Assembly (NCBI GenBank): GCA_963974055.1
Contig: CAXBCP010000002.1
Span: 186,001 to 250,000 of the forward strand
Reading direction: 5' to 3'
DNA length: 64,000 nucleotides
Source of the DNA: CAXBCP01 sp963974055
GTDB taxonomy: Bacteria; Pseudomonadota; Alphaproteobacteria; MPNO01; UBA830
The first letter of the stretch is position 1; each line of letters opens with the position of its first letter. Position numbers and translations under genes: made by a program. This document shows positions 17,363 to 26,419 of this stretch, one piece after another. The notes under the pieces are model-generated. The model did not search any database. It was not told the DNA's origin and worked only from the letters and a program-made list of their open reading frames with translations.

Positions 17363-18133
17363 ATGGCAGGCGAACCCGTCATCAGCATCCGCGGCCTGCG
17401 GACCCAGTTCGGACGCACGGTAATTCACGACGGGGTCGATTTAGACGTTCTTGCCGGTGAAGTGATGGGGATCGTGGGCGCGTCCGGTACCGGAAAATCC
17501 GTCCTGATGCGGGCGATTATAGGACTGCTGACGCCCACCGCCGGTACGATCAGCCTGTTCGGCGCCGATACGGCCGCTATGTCCCGTAGGGAGCGCAATG
17601 CCGCGGAACGCCGCTATGGCGTGCTGTTTCAGGCGAGTGCGCTGTTTTCGTCGCTCACGGTCGCACAGAACGTGATGGTGCCGTTGAAGGAACATACAGA
17701 TATATCCCCGTCGCTGATGGCGGAGATCGCCTCCTACAAGATCGCAATGTCTGGTCTGCCCCACGACGCCTGCGCCAAATACCCGTCGGAACTGTCGGGC
17801 GGGATGCGCAAACGCGCGGGCCTCGCCCGCGCGCTGGCACTCGATCCGGAAATCCTGTTTCTCGACGAACCGACCGCCGGTCTCGATCCGATCGGGGCCG
17901 CCGATTTCGACAACCTGATCGGCGATCTGCAGAGCACTCTGGGCCTGACCGTCGTCATGGTGACCCACGATCTCGACAGCCTGTACGCCATCTGCGACCG
18001 CGTCGCGGTGCTCGTCGACAAACATGCTACTATCGGCACGATCGAGACGCTGGCCGAAAACCGGCATCCTTGGATTCACGACTATTTTCACGGCCCCCGG
18101 TCGCGGGCGGCCACACCGAGCGGAGATACCTGA
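17363..18133 (+). CDS. MlaF-like ATPase of the lipid ABC transporter
   Basis: A 256-residue ABC ATPase. Walker A reads GASGTGKSVLMRAI, the signature LSGGMRKRAGLARAL, and Walker B ILFLDEPTAGLDP, with the Mla subtype's GGMRKRAGLARAL pattern. It begins two bases after the permease and its TGA overlaps the ATG of the MCE gene, so translation is coupled. It powers phospholipid transfer between the membranes with the permease and the MCE protein. It is cytoplasmic. Confidence 0.95.
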   Translation: MAGEPVISIRGLRTQFGRTVIHDGVDLDVLAGEVMGIVGASGTGKSVLMRAIIGLLTPTAGTISLFGADTAAMSRRERNAAERRYGVLFQASALFSSLTVAQNVMVPLKEHTDISPSLMAEIASYKIAMSGLPHDACAKYPSELSGGMRKRAGLARALALDPEILFLDEPTAGLDPIGAADFDNLIGDLQSTLGLTVVMVTHDLDSLYAICDRVAVLVDKHATIGTIETLAENRHPWIHDYFHGPRSRAATPSGDT

Positions 18134-19086
18134 TGGAAACCAGGGCAAGCTATGTCGTCGTTGGCACATTCGTCCTGGCACTGACCGCCGCTGCGTTCGG
18201 GGTCGTCATTTTCCTGACCCGCACGACATTCGAGGACGCGCCGAAAACCTATATGTCCTACTTCACCGGATCGGTGACGGGACTGCAGATCGGCAGTCCG
18301 GTTCGCTATCGCGGCGTCCCCGTCGGGACGGTCAACGATATCCGTATAGACCCCCGGGATGTCGAACGCGTCCGGGTTGTCATGGAGATCGTCCGGGCAA
18401 CGCCGATCAAAACAGATACCGTCGCGACGCTCGGCCTGCAGGGTCTGACCGGCGTCGCCTATATCGAACTGACCGGCGGCACGCGGGAAAGCGCGCCCCT
18501 CGAACCGGTCGGCAAGGAAAAGGTCGCTGTCATAAAATCCCGCGCATCCGGCATTGAGCAGGTCCTGACGAAGGCGCCGGAACTGCTGGAACGCGCGGTC
18601 GCGATCACTGAGCGACTGGCGCTCATCCTCGACGACCGGAACCTGAAATCGATATCCGATACGCTGACAAACATGAGTTCGCTGACCGGGACGCTGGCGG
18701 GCAGAACCGGGGAGATCAACCAGGTTCTCGCCGACAGCCAGAAAACATTTGCCGCCCTGCGCGCCGCGGCCGAAAACATCGCCGCGCTGACGGGCGGTCT
18801 GAACGAAAAAATCGTCCCCATCGCGGACAGTGCGGCCGATGTGATGGTCGATGTCCGCAAGGCCATCGACGGCTTCGGCAAGGTAGCGGTCCAGCTGGAG
18901 GGGATCGTGAAGGAAAACCGCGTCCCGCTGCGCGATTTTTCCTCGGGCGGCCTGTACGAACTGTCGCAGTTCATCGCCGAGGCGCGGGTCCTGATCTCAT
19001 CCCTCACCCGGCTTTCGAGCCAGATCGAACGCGACCCGGCCCGTTTCTTCTTCGGCGACACCCAGAAAGGTTTCGAAGCGAAATGA
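18133..19086 (+). CDS. MlaD-like MCE-domain substrate-binding protein
   Basis: A 317-residue protein with an N-terminal anchor (VVVGTFVLALTAAAFGVVIFL) and an MCE domain starting near residue 40 (SVTGLQIGSPVRYRGVPVGTVNDIRI), followed by a long region predicted to be helical. The domain binds lipids in the periplasm, next to the permease. The start at 18133 follows the stop of the ATPase gene with a one-base overlap. The C-terminal half is a heptad-like helical tail, as in Mce proteins from single-MCE operons. It is longer than E. coli MlaD (183 residues). Confidence 0.94.
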   Translation: METRASYVVVGTFVLALTAAAFGVVIFLTRTTFEDAPKTYMSYFTGSVTGLQIGSPVRYRGVPVGTVNDIRIDPRDVERVRVVMEIVRATPIKTDTVATLGLQGLTGVAYIELTGGTRESAPLEPVGKEKVAVIKSRASGIEQVLTKAPELLERAVAITERLALILDDRNLKSISDTLTNMSSLTGTLAGRTGEINQVLADSQKTFAALRAAAENIAALTGGLNEKIVPIADSAADVMVDVRKAIDGFGKVAVQLEGIVKENRVPLRDFSSGGLYELSQFIAEARVLISSLTRLSSQIERDPARFFFGDTQKGFEAK

Positions 19087-19760
19087 CCGTGGAAACATAT
19101 CCGAGATCGAATTTCGGGGCACGGTGCCGCACCGCCGCCCTCGCGCTTGCCTTTGGATCGCTGGTCGCCGGCTGTACAGGCAATATTCTGCCGGGCGCGG
19201 CCAACGACCCGCCGAATCTGTATGTCCTGACACCGAAAAATACGTTCTCCGAGAACCTGCCGGAGGTGGACTGGCAGATGACCGTGGCCCTGCCGGTCGC
19301 CGATGCGGCACTGAACACCGCCCGGATCGCGCTCCGCCACAACCCGGTCTCGCTGGAATACTACGCCCGGGCCAATTGGGTGGACACGGCTCCCCGCATG
19401 ATCCAGACCCTGCTGGTCGAAAGTTTCGAGAATTCGAAACGTATCGTCAGTATCGGCCGGCAATCCGTGACGTTACGCGCCGATTACAGCCTGCTGACCG
19501 ATCTGCGCGAATTTCAGGCTGAATATATCGGCAACGGCCCACCGCGGATCCGCGTCCGGCTCAACGCCAAGATGGTGCGCATGCCGCAACGGAATATCGT
19601 TGCAACGCAGACATTTGAATACGTGGAACCTGCGACAAGCTCCGACCTGAAAGCGGTAATCGTCGCTTTCGATATTGCGCTCGGCAGAACGCTGAAGCGG
19701 ATCGTGGAATGGTCGCTGACCGAAGTCCCCAGGGAATCGCCCCGCGCGGTGCGCCCCTAG
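19083..19760 (+). CDS. ABC-transport auxiliary lipoprotein (PqiC-like)
   Basis: A 225-residue lipoprotein. The signal peptide ends in a lipobox LVAGC (Cys about residue 31), so the mature protein is anchored in the outer membrane or periplasmic face. The remainder matches the ABC_trans_aux/PqiC type, seen with MCE systems, where it presumably forms the outer-membrane contact. The ATG overlaps the MCE gene's stop by four bases. The product is convergent with the DUF4340 gene six bases downstream. Confidence 0.88.
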   Translation: MTVETYPRSNFGARCRTAALALAFGSLVAGCTGNILPGAANDPPNLYVLTPKNTFSENLPEVDWQMTVALPVADAALNTARIALRHNPVSLEYYARANWVDTAPRMIQTLLVESFENSKRIVSIGRQSVTLRADYSLLTDLREFQAEYIGNGPPRIRVRLNAKMVRMPQRNIVATQTFEYVEPATSSDLKAVIVAFDIALGRTLKRIVEWSLTEVPRESPRAVRP

Positions 19761-19766
19761 CGCCCG

Positions 19767-20828
19767 TCAGGAGCCTTCTTTTTTCGGCTTCGCCAGGTAG
19801 TCTTCCATCTTGGAGGTCAGCTTTTCGGAATCGCCCGCCGTCAGCATATAGGTCCAGCCGGTTACACGGGCATTGATCTCGTCAACCGTCTTGCTGGCCG
19901 CCGCTTTCTTCTTTTCGTCTGTAACGCTGTCGTCAAGCGACGCCTGAAAACGGCCCCAGAAATCTTCGCCGAACTTCGCGGTTTCAATCCGGACGGTGAT
20001 ACCGTCCCAGACCGTGTAATGAGCAACCCACGGCTTCGCCGGCCATTCCTGCTTTTCGGCCTTTTTCACGTCGTCGAACATCATTCGCCACATCACGCCG
20101 GCGACAGGGTCCGCCTCGTCCTTGTTCTTGATCGTACGACCTTCGGGCAGGTTCTCGATCGTGAAATTCTGGTCGGTGACGGCTGTCTTGTTGAGGACAA
20201 TTCGTCCGCCTTCGGGATCTTCCAGCACGACACGGCGGACTTTTTCCTGGCCGTAATTGACGATCTGGCGAACCATCCAGTTATTGGGTTCCGCGCCCAG
20301 GTCGACCTGACCGCGCGCCAGCCATGTCGCCGTTTCGTCGCCACGGCGGATATAGGTACCGGCGCCCCCGGTACCGAAGAGGTTGGGATTGAGCTTGCCG
20401 ATAATCGCGTCAGCGAGCACCATCCCCTTTGCGTCCTTGAGGATCACCTGGCGGGATTTCGCGTCGGCCTCGGTCGGAGCCTGCAGTTCAAGACGCTCGT
20501 AGCGCTTCGGGTCGCTGGTTTTTTTCTCGATCAGCTTGAACTCGGACAGATTGACAATGGCCGATTTGACCTTCGCGAAGTCGACCCGGTAGCCGTCTTT
20601 CTGATCCAGTCCCCAGTTGTCGCCCGTGCGGGACATGGAGAACGATTGTTTCGCATTTTTGATTTCTATGCGGGCAACGCTGTTCACGTCCTTTGCGAGA
20701 TCGGCAAAGGCGGGTTCCGTCCCCGCGGTCAGCGAGGTCGTATCGGGCTGCATCGACACCGCAATTCCGGCGGCGACGACAGCGGCGGCCGTCAGACCGG
20801 CGAAGGCGTAGAATGTTCCGGGTTTCAT
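19767..20828 (-). CDS. DUF4340 periplasmic protein of the Gld-like operon
   Basis: A 353-residue protein with an N-terminal hydrophobic anchor (residues 5-25) followed by a DUF4340-type ectodomain (about 60-340). DUF4340 proteins are seen beside GldG-like genes, with unknown function. The tail KKEGS is charged. It is the last gene of a minus-strand set, 20 bases after the GldG-like gene. A role as a periplasmic partner of the ABC-2 exporter is inferred from position only. Confidence 0.85.
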   Translation of the reverse strand: MKPGTFYAFAGLTAAAVVAAGIAVSMQPDTTSLTAGTEPAFADLAKDVNSVARIEIKNAKQSFSMSRTGDNWGLDQKDGYRVDFAKVKSAIVNLSEFKLIEKKTSDPKRYERLELQAPTEADAKSRQVILKDAKGMVLADAIIGKLNPNLFGTGGAGTYIRRGDETATWLARGQVDLGAEPNNWMVRQIVNYGQEKVRRVVLEDPEGGRIVLNKTAVTDQNFTIENLPEGRTIKNKDEADPVAGVMWRMMFDDVKKAEKQEWPAKPWVAHYTVWDGITVRIETAKFGEDFWGRFQASLDDSVTDEKKKAAASKTVDEINARVTGWTYMLTAGDSEKLTSKMEDYLAKPKKEGS

Positions 20829-20848
20829 CTTTCGATCGTCCCTCTCTG

Positions 20849-22780
20849 TCAGGCTGCGGCGCGGGCGCGTTTGCGGTTGCGTCTGACCAGCGCAACCAGG
20901 ATCGCGAACACGGCAACGGCAGCCGGCATGGCCGCAATATTGATCAGTTTCAGTTTCGCATCGAGCTGGTCGATGTCACGGCGAAGGTTGAGCTGCACCG
21001 CACGAAGTTCACGTCGGATTTCCAGGACGCGGGCACGGAATTTGCCGATCGCTTCCTGCTGATCCGCCGACAGTACCGCCGCACCTTTGGCACGTTCCGT
21101 GGTCTGCAGTTCCTGCATCTTCTTTTCGACGTCGCCGAGTTCCTTCACCAGGGCACGTTCCTTGGTCCGGTATTTGTCTTCGGCATCGTTCTGGATTTTT
21201 TCAACCAGCTCGAACGGCCGCGCCGACAGGCCGCGGCTGCGCAACCCGATGAGAGAGCTGGATCCCCCGAGATTATCGGCGGCATTCACGATGAAATCGG
21301 CGTTGTTCGCCGTCGGGACGATGACCTGCTGGCCGAACAGGTCCTGGCTCCGAAGCCAGAACAGGTCGGCGATAAAGTCGGTGTCCGCGACGATGATCAG
21401 ATTGGCCGGTTTCTCCGATTCCTTCAGGTGAGGCATCGGCTTTTCGGCCGCCTTGTCATCGTCTTTCTTTGCATCGTCCTTCTTGCCGTCGTCCTTGGGC
21501 GGGCCGTCCGGAAACGCGCTTTTCACGTTGCCGCTGACCCGTGCCGCCAGGATATAGCTGCGGTCCTGCGACTTGAATTCCCGGAGGATGTCGGCCGGCT
21601 TGGGATCGCGCCGGACCATGTTCGCGTCGAACGGACCGGACGACGTGGTCGATGTTATCAGCGGCTCAACCTTGGCCGTCGCGTCTTCCGCGACTTCGAA
21701 ATAACCGGGCGTGCCGAAATTGACGAGGCGAAGCTGTGACGTTGTCACATCCGAGGTGTTGATGTTTTCCGGACCGTAGCTGGTCCAGGCGACATAGCGG
21801 GTGATGATCGGGCGCCCGAAGGAATCGACGCCTGCCTGAACCCGCTGGCCCGCCTGAAGATCGCCGAGCACCTTGTCCTTGTCGTACCTGATGCCCCAGG
21901 CCTTGAATAGCTTCGGCAGATCGGATCCGACACCCGCCGGCAGGCGCAGGGCCTGATTGCTGCGCGCGCCTTCCTCGGCATGCGGATCGACGAAAATCAT
22001 CGCCTTTCCGCCACGCAGTACGTACTGGTCGATTGCATACTTGGACTGCTCGCTCAGTCCGAACGGATGAACGATCATAACGAGATCGACGTCGTCCGTA
22101 ATCTTCGGCGTCAGCCCCTGCGGGCGCACCTCGAAAAACTGTTTCAACTGATCGACCAGCGCCCAGGATTTGTATTTCTTGAGCGGATCGGAATCGATCG
22201 GAATGCCGGCGACCAGCGCAATCACCTTTTTCTTCGGATTGGCGAGGTTGTTGATCATGCGCGTCAGGTCGTATTCCAGAAACTGTTCGCGCTGCGGCGT
22301 CAGGAACGGAATCACATCCTGGTCGTCGGTGGTATTGGTTGCCGCAATGCCGAAATAGCCGAGATCGCCGGCTTCGGTGATCGGGACGCCGCTGAGACCG
22401 AACCCGACGGCACGGTCTTCTTCCGGCGAAAACGGTTCCGGATCGACGAGTTCGAGCCGGATCGCGCCGTTCGACAGCGCAACGTAGCGTTCGAGCAGTT
22501 CCTGCACCCGTTCGCCATAGGCGATCAGACCCGGCGTCGTCACGGTAAGCTTGCGGGTCGAAAAGAACCTGATCGTGATCGGTTCCTCGACCGCGGCCAG
22601 TGTTTCCCTTGTACCGTCCGACAGGGTGAACAGCTTGTTTTCCGTCAGGTCGACCTGGACGCCCTTGATCGCGCTTTCCGAGAACACATTGATCGCCAGG
22701 AACAGGACGACCGCGAGAACCAGAGACGCCGCGCCCAGCGCGCGACTGTCCTTGATGGGGGATTTTTTGTCATTTGCCAT
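20849..22780 (-). CDS. GldG-like transporter auxiliary protein
   Basis: A 643-residue protein of the ABC-type auxiliary (GldG) family. The N-terminal membrane segment (residues 15-32) leads to a periplasmic region with KGVQVDLTENKLFTLSDGTRETL, a family hallmark. A coiled coil lies near 540-600, a second hydrophobic segment follows, and the tail is RRNRKRARAAA. A Lys/Asp-rich linker near 430-450 (KKDDAKKDDDKAAEKP) is low complexity. In gliding Bacteroidetes the partner ABC system supports motility; in proteobacteria its role is unproven. It sits between the permease and the DUF4340 gene with gaps of 9 and 20 bases. Confidence 0.88.
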   Translation of the reverse strand: MANDKKSPIKDSRALGAASLVLAVVLFLAINVFSESAIKGVQVDLTENKLFTLSDGTRETLAAVEEPITIRFFSTRKLTVTTPGLIAYGERVQELLERYVALSNGAIRLELVDPEPFSPEEDRAVGFGLSGVPITEAGDLGYFGIAATNTTDDQDVIPFLTPQREQFLEYDLTRMINNLANPKKKVIALVAGIPIDSDPLKKYKSWALVDQLKQFFEVRPQGLTPKITDDVDLVMIVHPFGLSEQSKYAIDQYVLRGGKAMIFVDPHAEEGARSNQALRLPAGVGSDLPKLFKAWGIRYDKDKVLGDLQAGQRVQAGVDSFGRPIITRYVAWTSYGPENINTSDVTTSQLRLVNFGTPGYFEVAEDATAKVEPLITSTTSSGPFDANMVRRDPKPADILREFKSQDRSYILAARVSGNVKSAFPDGPPKDDGKKDDAKKDDDKAAEKPMPHLKESEKPANLIIVADTDFIADLFWLRSQDLFGQQVIVPTANNADFIVNAADNLGGSSSLIGLRSRGLSARPFELVEKIQNDAEDKYRTKERALVKELGDVEKKMQELQTTERAKGAAVLSADQQEAIGKFRARVLEIRRELRAVQLNLRRDIDQLDAKLKLINIAAMPAAVAVFAILVALVRRNRKRARAAA

Positions 22781-22789
22781 GGTGAACCC

Positions 22790-23524
22790 TCACGACCCTT
22801 TCTTGAGGTCGACGATGACGACATTTGCGAACAGGAACACGCCGATGACGGACGCCAGGTAGATGAAATCGCGGAGATCGAACACGCCCTGCGTGATGGC
22901 GTCGAAATGGGTCAGGAAACTGAGCGAGGCGACCAGATCGACGACGAAGGCGCTGGCCCAGCCGCGGAACGCCGACTGAACCGGTTCCAGGCCGCTCATC
23001 ATGAACAGGAAACACACCGCCGCGGTAATGACGAACGCGATAACCTGGTTCCGCGTCAGCGCGGAAACGAAACTGCCGATGGCCAGAAAAGCACCGGCCA
23101 TCAGGAAACTGGCGACATAACCCGCAAAGATCACGCCGTTATCCGGCGATCCCAGATGGTTGACGGTAAGCCAGATCGGAAAAGTCAGCGCCAGGGCGAT
23201 ACCGGCGAAGATCCAGGCGGCGATGAATTTGCCGGCAACGGCCTGTGTCGTGGACACCGGCAGGGTCATCAGCAGTTCTATCGTTCCGGATTTCCGTTCT
23301 TCAGCCCAGAGCCGCATGCCGACTGCGGGGATCAGGAACAGGTACAGCCACGGGTGGAAGGAGAAAAATGCCTGGAGGTCCGCCTGACCGCGCTGAAAAA
23401 AACCGCCGAAGTAAAAGGTGGTCGCGCCGGCCAGGGCCAGGAAGATGACGATGAAGACATAGGCGAGCGGCGTCGAGAAATACGCCGACAATTCGCGTTT
23501 GGAAATGGCAATGGCAGTGCTCAT
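22790..23524 (-). CDS. ABC-2 permease (GldF-like)
   Basis: A 244-residue permease with six hydrophobic segments and the ABC-2 pattern (IAISKRELSAYFSTPLAY, then the later ERKSGTIELLMTLPVSTTQAVAGKF). Substrates of GldF-like permeases are unknown. It overlaps the ATPase gene by one base at its start and is followed by the GldG-like gene after nine bases, which indicates a complex made from one operon. Confidence 0.92.
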   Translation of the reverse strand: MSTAIAISKRELSAYFSTPLAYVFIVIFLALAGATTFYFGGFFQRGQADLQAFFSFHPWLYLFLIPAVGMRLWAEERKSGTIELLMTLPVSTTQAVAGKFIAAWIFAGIALALTFPIWLTVNHLGSPDNGVIFAGYVASFLMAGAFLAIGSFVSALTRNQVIAFVITAAVCFLFMMSGLEPVQSAFRGWASAFVVDLVASLSFLTHFDAITQGVFDLRDFIYLASVIGVFLFANVVIVDLKKGS

Positions 23525-24480
23525 TACGTACGTCCCTGCTCGTCGCCGGTGATCTGGCGGAACACGTCCTCCAGCCGGCCACGTTCTACATAAAGCTGTT
23601 CGATGGCGATGCTCCGGTCTTTCATCCGGGCGTTCACCGTATCGATGATGGTCGCGCCGTTGCGGGACATAACGACCACATGCGCGATATCGCCCTGATC
23701 TTCGCCGGTCTCCAGGCGTTCGATATCGCCGATGCCGTCCAGGGCGTTCCGCAGCCCGTCGACATGGTCGCGATGCAGGCGCACGGAGACCGCGTTGTAA
23801 TAGGACGAGCGGCGCTCAAGTTCCGCCGGCGTTCCGTCGGCGACCATCTTCCCGCGGGCAATAACGATCGCCCGGGCGCAGACGGCGTCCACTTCTTCGA
23901 GAACGTGGGTCGAGATCACGATCGCCTTGTCCTTCGACATTTCGGCGATGAGTTCGCGGACGTGATGCTTCTGGTTCGGGTCGAGACCGTCGGTCGGTTC
24001 GTCGAGGATCAGCACATCCGGATCGTGCAGGATCGCCTGTGCCAGTCCGACGCGGCGTTTGAACCCCTTCGACAGGGTGCCGATCTGCTGATTGAAGACT
24101 TCATCAAGCTGCAGCCGGTTGACGGCGTTATCGATGCCGTTGCGCCGGTCTGCTCCGAAAAGTCCGCGGACATCGGCTATGAAGGACAGCATCCCGGACG
24201 GGGTCATGTCTTCATACAGGGGGGCGCCCTCGGGCAGGTACCCTATATGCCGTTTGACCGCGATGGGGTCGCGCGTGACATCCTGGCCGCAGACGAGCGC
24301 CGTGCCCGACGTCGGGGACAGAAATCCGGTGACCATTTTCATCGTCGTCGACTTGCCGGAGCCGTTCGGGCCGAGAAAGCCCAGAACTTCGCCGCTCGCG
24401 ACCGAAAAACTTATATTGTCCACTGCCGTGAACTGGCCGAACTGCTTCGTCAGGCCCTGTATTTCGAGCATCGTGCCCAT
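23524..24480 (-). CDS. ABC transporter ATPase (GldA-like)
   Basis: A 318-residue ATPase with Walker A GPNGSGKSTTMKM, signature LSKGFKRRVGLAQAIL and Walker B VLILDEPTDGLDPNQ; Lys replaces the second Gly in LSGG-like motifs. The C-terminal 80 residues form a regulatory domain. The start is placed at 24480, preceded by GGGAGG at 12 bases; a TTG at 24492 is too near the ribosome site and another ATG lies at 24471. It is the first gene of the four-gene operon. About 240 bases of non-coding DNA separate it from the Hsp20 gene. Confidence 0.9.
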   Translation of the reverse strand: MGTMLEIQGLTKQFGQFTAVDNISFSVASGEVLGFLGPNGSGKSTTMKMVTGFLSPTSGTALVCGQDVTRDPIAVKRHIGYLPEGAPLYEDMTPSGMLSFIADVRGLFGADRRNGIDNAVNRLQLDEVFNQQIGTLSKGFKRRVGLAQAILHDPDVLILDEPTDGLDPNQKHHVRELIAEMSKDKAIVISTHVLEEVDAVCARAIVIARGKMVADGTPAELERRSSYYNAVSVRLHRDHVDGLRNALDGIGDIERLETGEDQGDIAHVVVMSRNGATIIDTVNARMKDRSIAIEQLYVERGRLEDVFRQITGDEQGRT

Positions 24481-24671
24481 GATTAGTTCCAACCTCCCGG
24501 TTCAGTCCACTGTCTGGGCTTTCGGGTTTTCCCCGAAACCGGTCTTCCACCGGCCAAGCAAACAGGAACCGCGAGGGACTAAAGCCCTGCGATCCTTTCG
24601 TCAACAGCGGTTATCGCTTCTTCGTCGTTACCTGTTCCCTCTACGATTTACGTCAATGCCCCCTGAAACGG

Positions 24672-24704
24672 CCGAAAGCCGGGCTGAAACAGCCCGGCTT
24701 TCGG
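24672..24704 (-). terminator. Hairpin terminator after the Hsp20 gene
   Basis: A perfect 15-bp stem (CCGAAAGCCGGGCTG paired with its complement) with a three-base AAA loop. It lies 13 bases after the stop of the minus-strand Hsp20 gene. A T-rich stretch follows the stem on each strand but only the plus side has TTTT, so it may act in both directions. Confidence 0.75.
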
Positions 24705-24717
24705 TTTTGGCTGGGTG

Positions 24718-25176
24718 TCAGGCCGCCTTCGCGGTTTCACCTTCGATGGCCGGCGCCGAGGACCCGATCTCGATCCGGCGCGGTTTCATCGCTTCGGGGA
24801 TTTCGCGGACAAGATCGACGACCAGCAGGCCGTCTCTCAGATCGGCGCCCTTCACCTCGACATGGTCGGCGAGCTGGAACCGCCGCTCGAAGGCGCGCCG
24901 GGCAATGCCGCGATGGAGATACTCGACGTTCTCGCCGGTATTGTCGCCTTTGCCAACGATAACAAGCTGCCCGTCATTCACCTCCATATCGAGGTCCTGT
25001 GCGCCGAACCCGGCCACCGCGAGGGTGATCCGATAGGCGTCCTCACCGGTTTTCTCGATATTGTAGGGCGGGTAGCTGTCCGCAGCGGCGGATTTCTGAG
25101 CCGCATCGAGCAGCGACGTCATCCGGTCAAAGCCGACGGCAGAACGGTAGAGAGGGGAAAAATCGAAATTGCGCAT
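24718..25176 (-). CDS. ibpA: Small heat-shock protein Hsp20 (IbpA-like)
   Basis: A 152-residue alpha-crystallin chaperone. The N-terminal MRNFDFSPLYRSAVGFDRM is typical of IbpA-like proteobacterial proteins, the crystallin domain covers residues about 35-125 (NIEKTGEDAYRITLAVAGF), and the tail has the RRIEI motif in place of the usual IxI. It holds unfolded proteins during heat stress. The start at 25176 is fixed by AGGAGG (25186-25191), inside a ROSE-like thermometer and behind a sigma-32-type promoter. The frame is open upstream, but this is in the regulatory leader. Confidence 0.94.
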   Translation of the reverse strand: MRNFDFSPLYRSAVGFDRMTSLLDAAQKSAAADSYPPYNIEKTGEDAYRITLAVAGFGAQDLDMEVNDGQLVIVGKGDNTGENVEYLHRGIARRAFERRFQLADHVEVKGADLRDGLLVVDLVREIPEAMKPRRIEIGSSAPAIEGETAKAA

Positions 25177-25262
25177 ATCACATATCCTCCTGTGAGCAAC
25201 ATGTAGGAGAACCGCCAAATGGCCGGTTCCCGGGTTAATGTCCGGCCCCGCAGGGGGCACCG
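25177..25262 (-). promoter_or_regulatory. ROSE-type RNA thermometer
   Basis: The leader carries UUGCU (25195-25199, minus strand) with a three-base CAC loop before AGGAG (25187-25191). In ROSE elements this UUGCU segment pairs with the Shine-Dalgarno through a G-G pair and melts on heating; the same pairing pattern (U-G, U-A, G-G, C-G, U-A) is found here. Upstream GC-rich segments could form the further stems, which were not modelled. Confidence 0.75.
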
Positions 25263-25268
25263 GACAAG

Positions 25269-25300
25269 CTAAATGTAGGCGCCGTTCCGGCGATTTCAAG
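25269..25300 (-). promoter_or_regulatory. Sigma-32-type heat-shock promoter
   Basis: On the minus strand CTTGAAA (25300-25294) stands as the -35 element, and CCTACATTTAG (25279-25269) as the -10, with 17 bases after CTTG. This fits the alphaproteobacterial RpoH consensus CTTG-N17/18-CYTAT closely, with one substitution. It points toward the Hsp20 gene. Confidence 0.7.
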
Positions 25301-25318
25301 AGAGTCTAAGATATTGTT

Positions 25319-26419
25319 TTAAATAAGTTTCTGCACAAAATCCGCAATCGCGAGCGATGACGTCATACCAGGCGATTCGATGCCGTATAAATTGATCAGT
25401 CCCGGCACGCCGTGATCGTCCGGCCCCTGGACCAGAAAGTCCCGCGCGGCTTCGTGCGGCGCCTGGATCTTCGGACGGATGCCGGAATATCCGGGCTGGA
25501 TCGCGCCATCCTGAAGCGCCGGGTAATATTTCCGGACAGCGGCGTAAAACTTGTCCGCACGGGCCGGATCGACATCGTAATCGATGCCGTCGACCCATTC
25601 GACATCCGGTCCGAAACGAACCTGCCCGCCGAGATCGACGGTCACATGGACCCCGAGCCCCGCTTTTTCCGGCACCGGATAAACCGGCCGCCGAAACGGC
25701 GGTTTCCCTGACAGGGTGTAATAATTCCCCTTGCAGTAATAGGTCGGCGGCACCGTATCGGCCGGCACGCCCGCTATCCCGGCGGCGATCGACTGGGCCC
25801 ATAACCCGGCGCTGTTAATCACCGTGTCCGCCACCAGCGACGTCGGCGCCGCGCCGCCGCAATCGATACGTATACCGTCATTCATGACCCGCCCGCCGAC
25901 AACCGGGGTCATAAACGCCGTCATGGCGCCGGCGGCTTCGGCGTCGCCCTGGAGTGCCAGCATATATGCATGACTGTCGAGGATGCCGGTCGACGGTGAC
26001 AGCAATGCCCCGACGCAATACACCGCCGGTTCCATCTCGGTGACCTCGGCCGGTGTCATCCATTCCAGGTCTTCGACGCCGTTTGCGGCGGCATTCGACT
26101 TGAGCCGTTCGAGTTCCGGGAGTTGGGCTTCGTCGGTGGCAACGATGATCTTGCCGCAACGGTTATAGGCGACACCGTGAACATCGCAGAATTCATACAT
26201 GGCCTTTTTGCCGGCAACGCAGAACCGGGCCTTCAGGCTGTCCTGGGCGTAATAGATTCCGGCATGAATGACCTCGCTATGGCGCGAACTCGTTTCCGAA
26301 CCGATGATGTCGGCCTTTTCCAGAATGACGACTTCCCGGCCCGTCAGCGCCACGGCCCGGGCAACCGCGAGACCGACCACGCCGGCCCCGATAACGATAC
26401 AGTCGACCCGTTCGCTCAT
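25319..26419 (-). CDS. FAD-dependent oxidoreductase, L-2-hydroxyglutarate oxidase-like
   Basis: A 366-residue FAD oxidoreductase of the DAO/LhgO family. The dinucleotide-binding motif VIGAGVVGLAVARA is at residues 9-22, followed by ILEKADIIGSETSSRHSEVIHAGIYY, an LhgO/GlpD-like pattern. LYGIESPGMTSSLAIADFV at the C-terminus is the FAD-binding end. It likely oxidises a short hydroxy acid to the keto acid and passes electrons to the respiratory chain; L-2-hydroxyglutarate is the closest guess. It overlaps the DUF924 gene by four bases (same strand), suggesting co-translation. Confidence 0.86.
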   Translation of the reverse strand: MSERVDCIVIGAGVVGLAVARAVALTGREVVILEKADIIGSETSSRHSEVIHAGIYYAQDSLKARFCVAGKKAMYEFCDVHGVAYNRCGKIIVATDEAQLPELERLKSNAAANGVEDLEWMTPAEVTEMEPAVYCVGALLSPSTGILDSHAYMLALQGDAEAAGAMTAFMTPVVGGRVMNDGIRIDCGGAAPTSLVADTVINSAGLWAQSIAAGIAGVPADTVPPTYYCKGNYYTLSGKPPFRRPVYPVPEKAGLGVHVTVDLGGQVRFGPDVEWVDGIDYDVDPARADKFYAAVRKYYPALQDGAIQPGYSGIRPKIQAPHEAARDFLVQGPDDHGVPGLINLYGIESPGMTSSLAIADFVQKLI

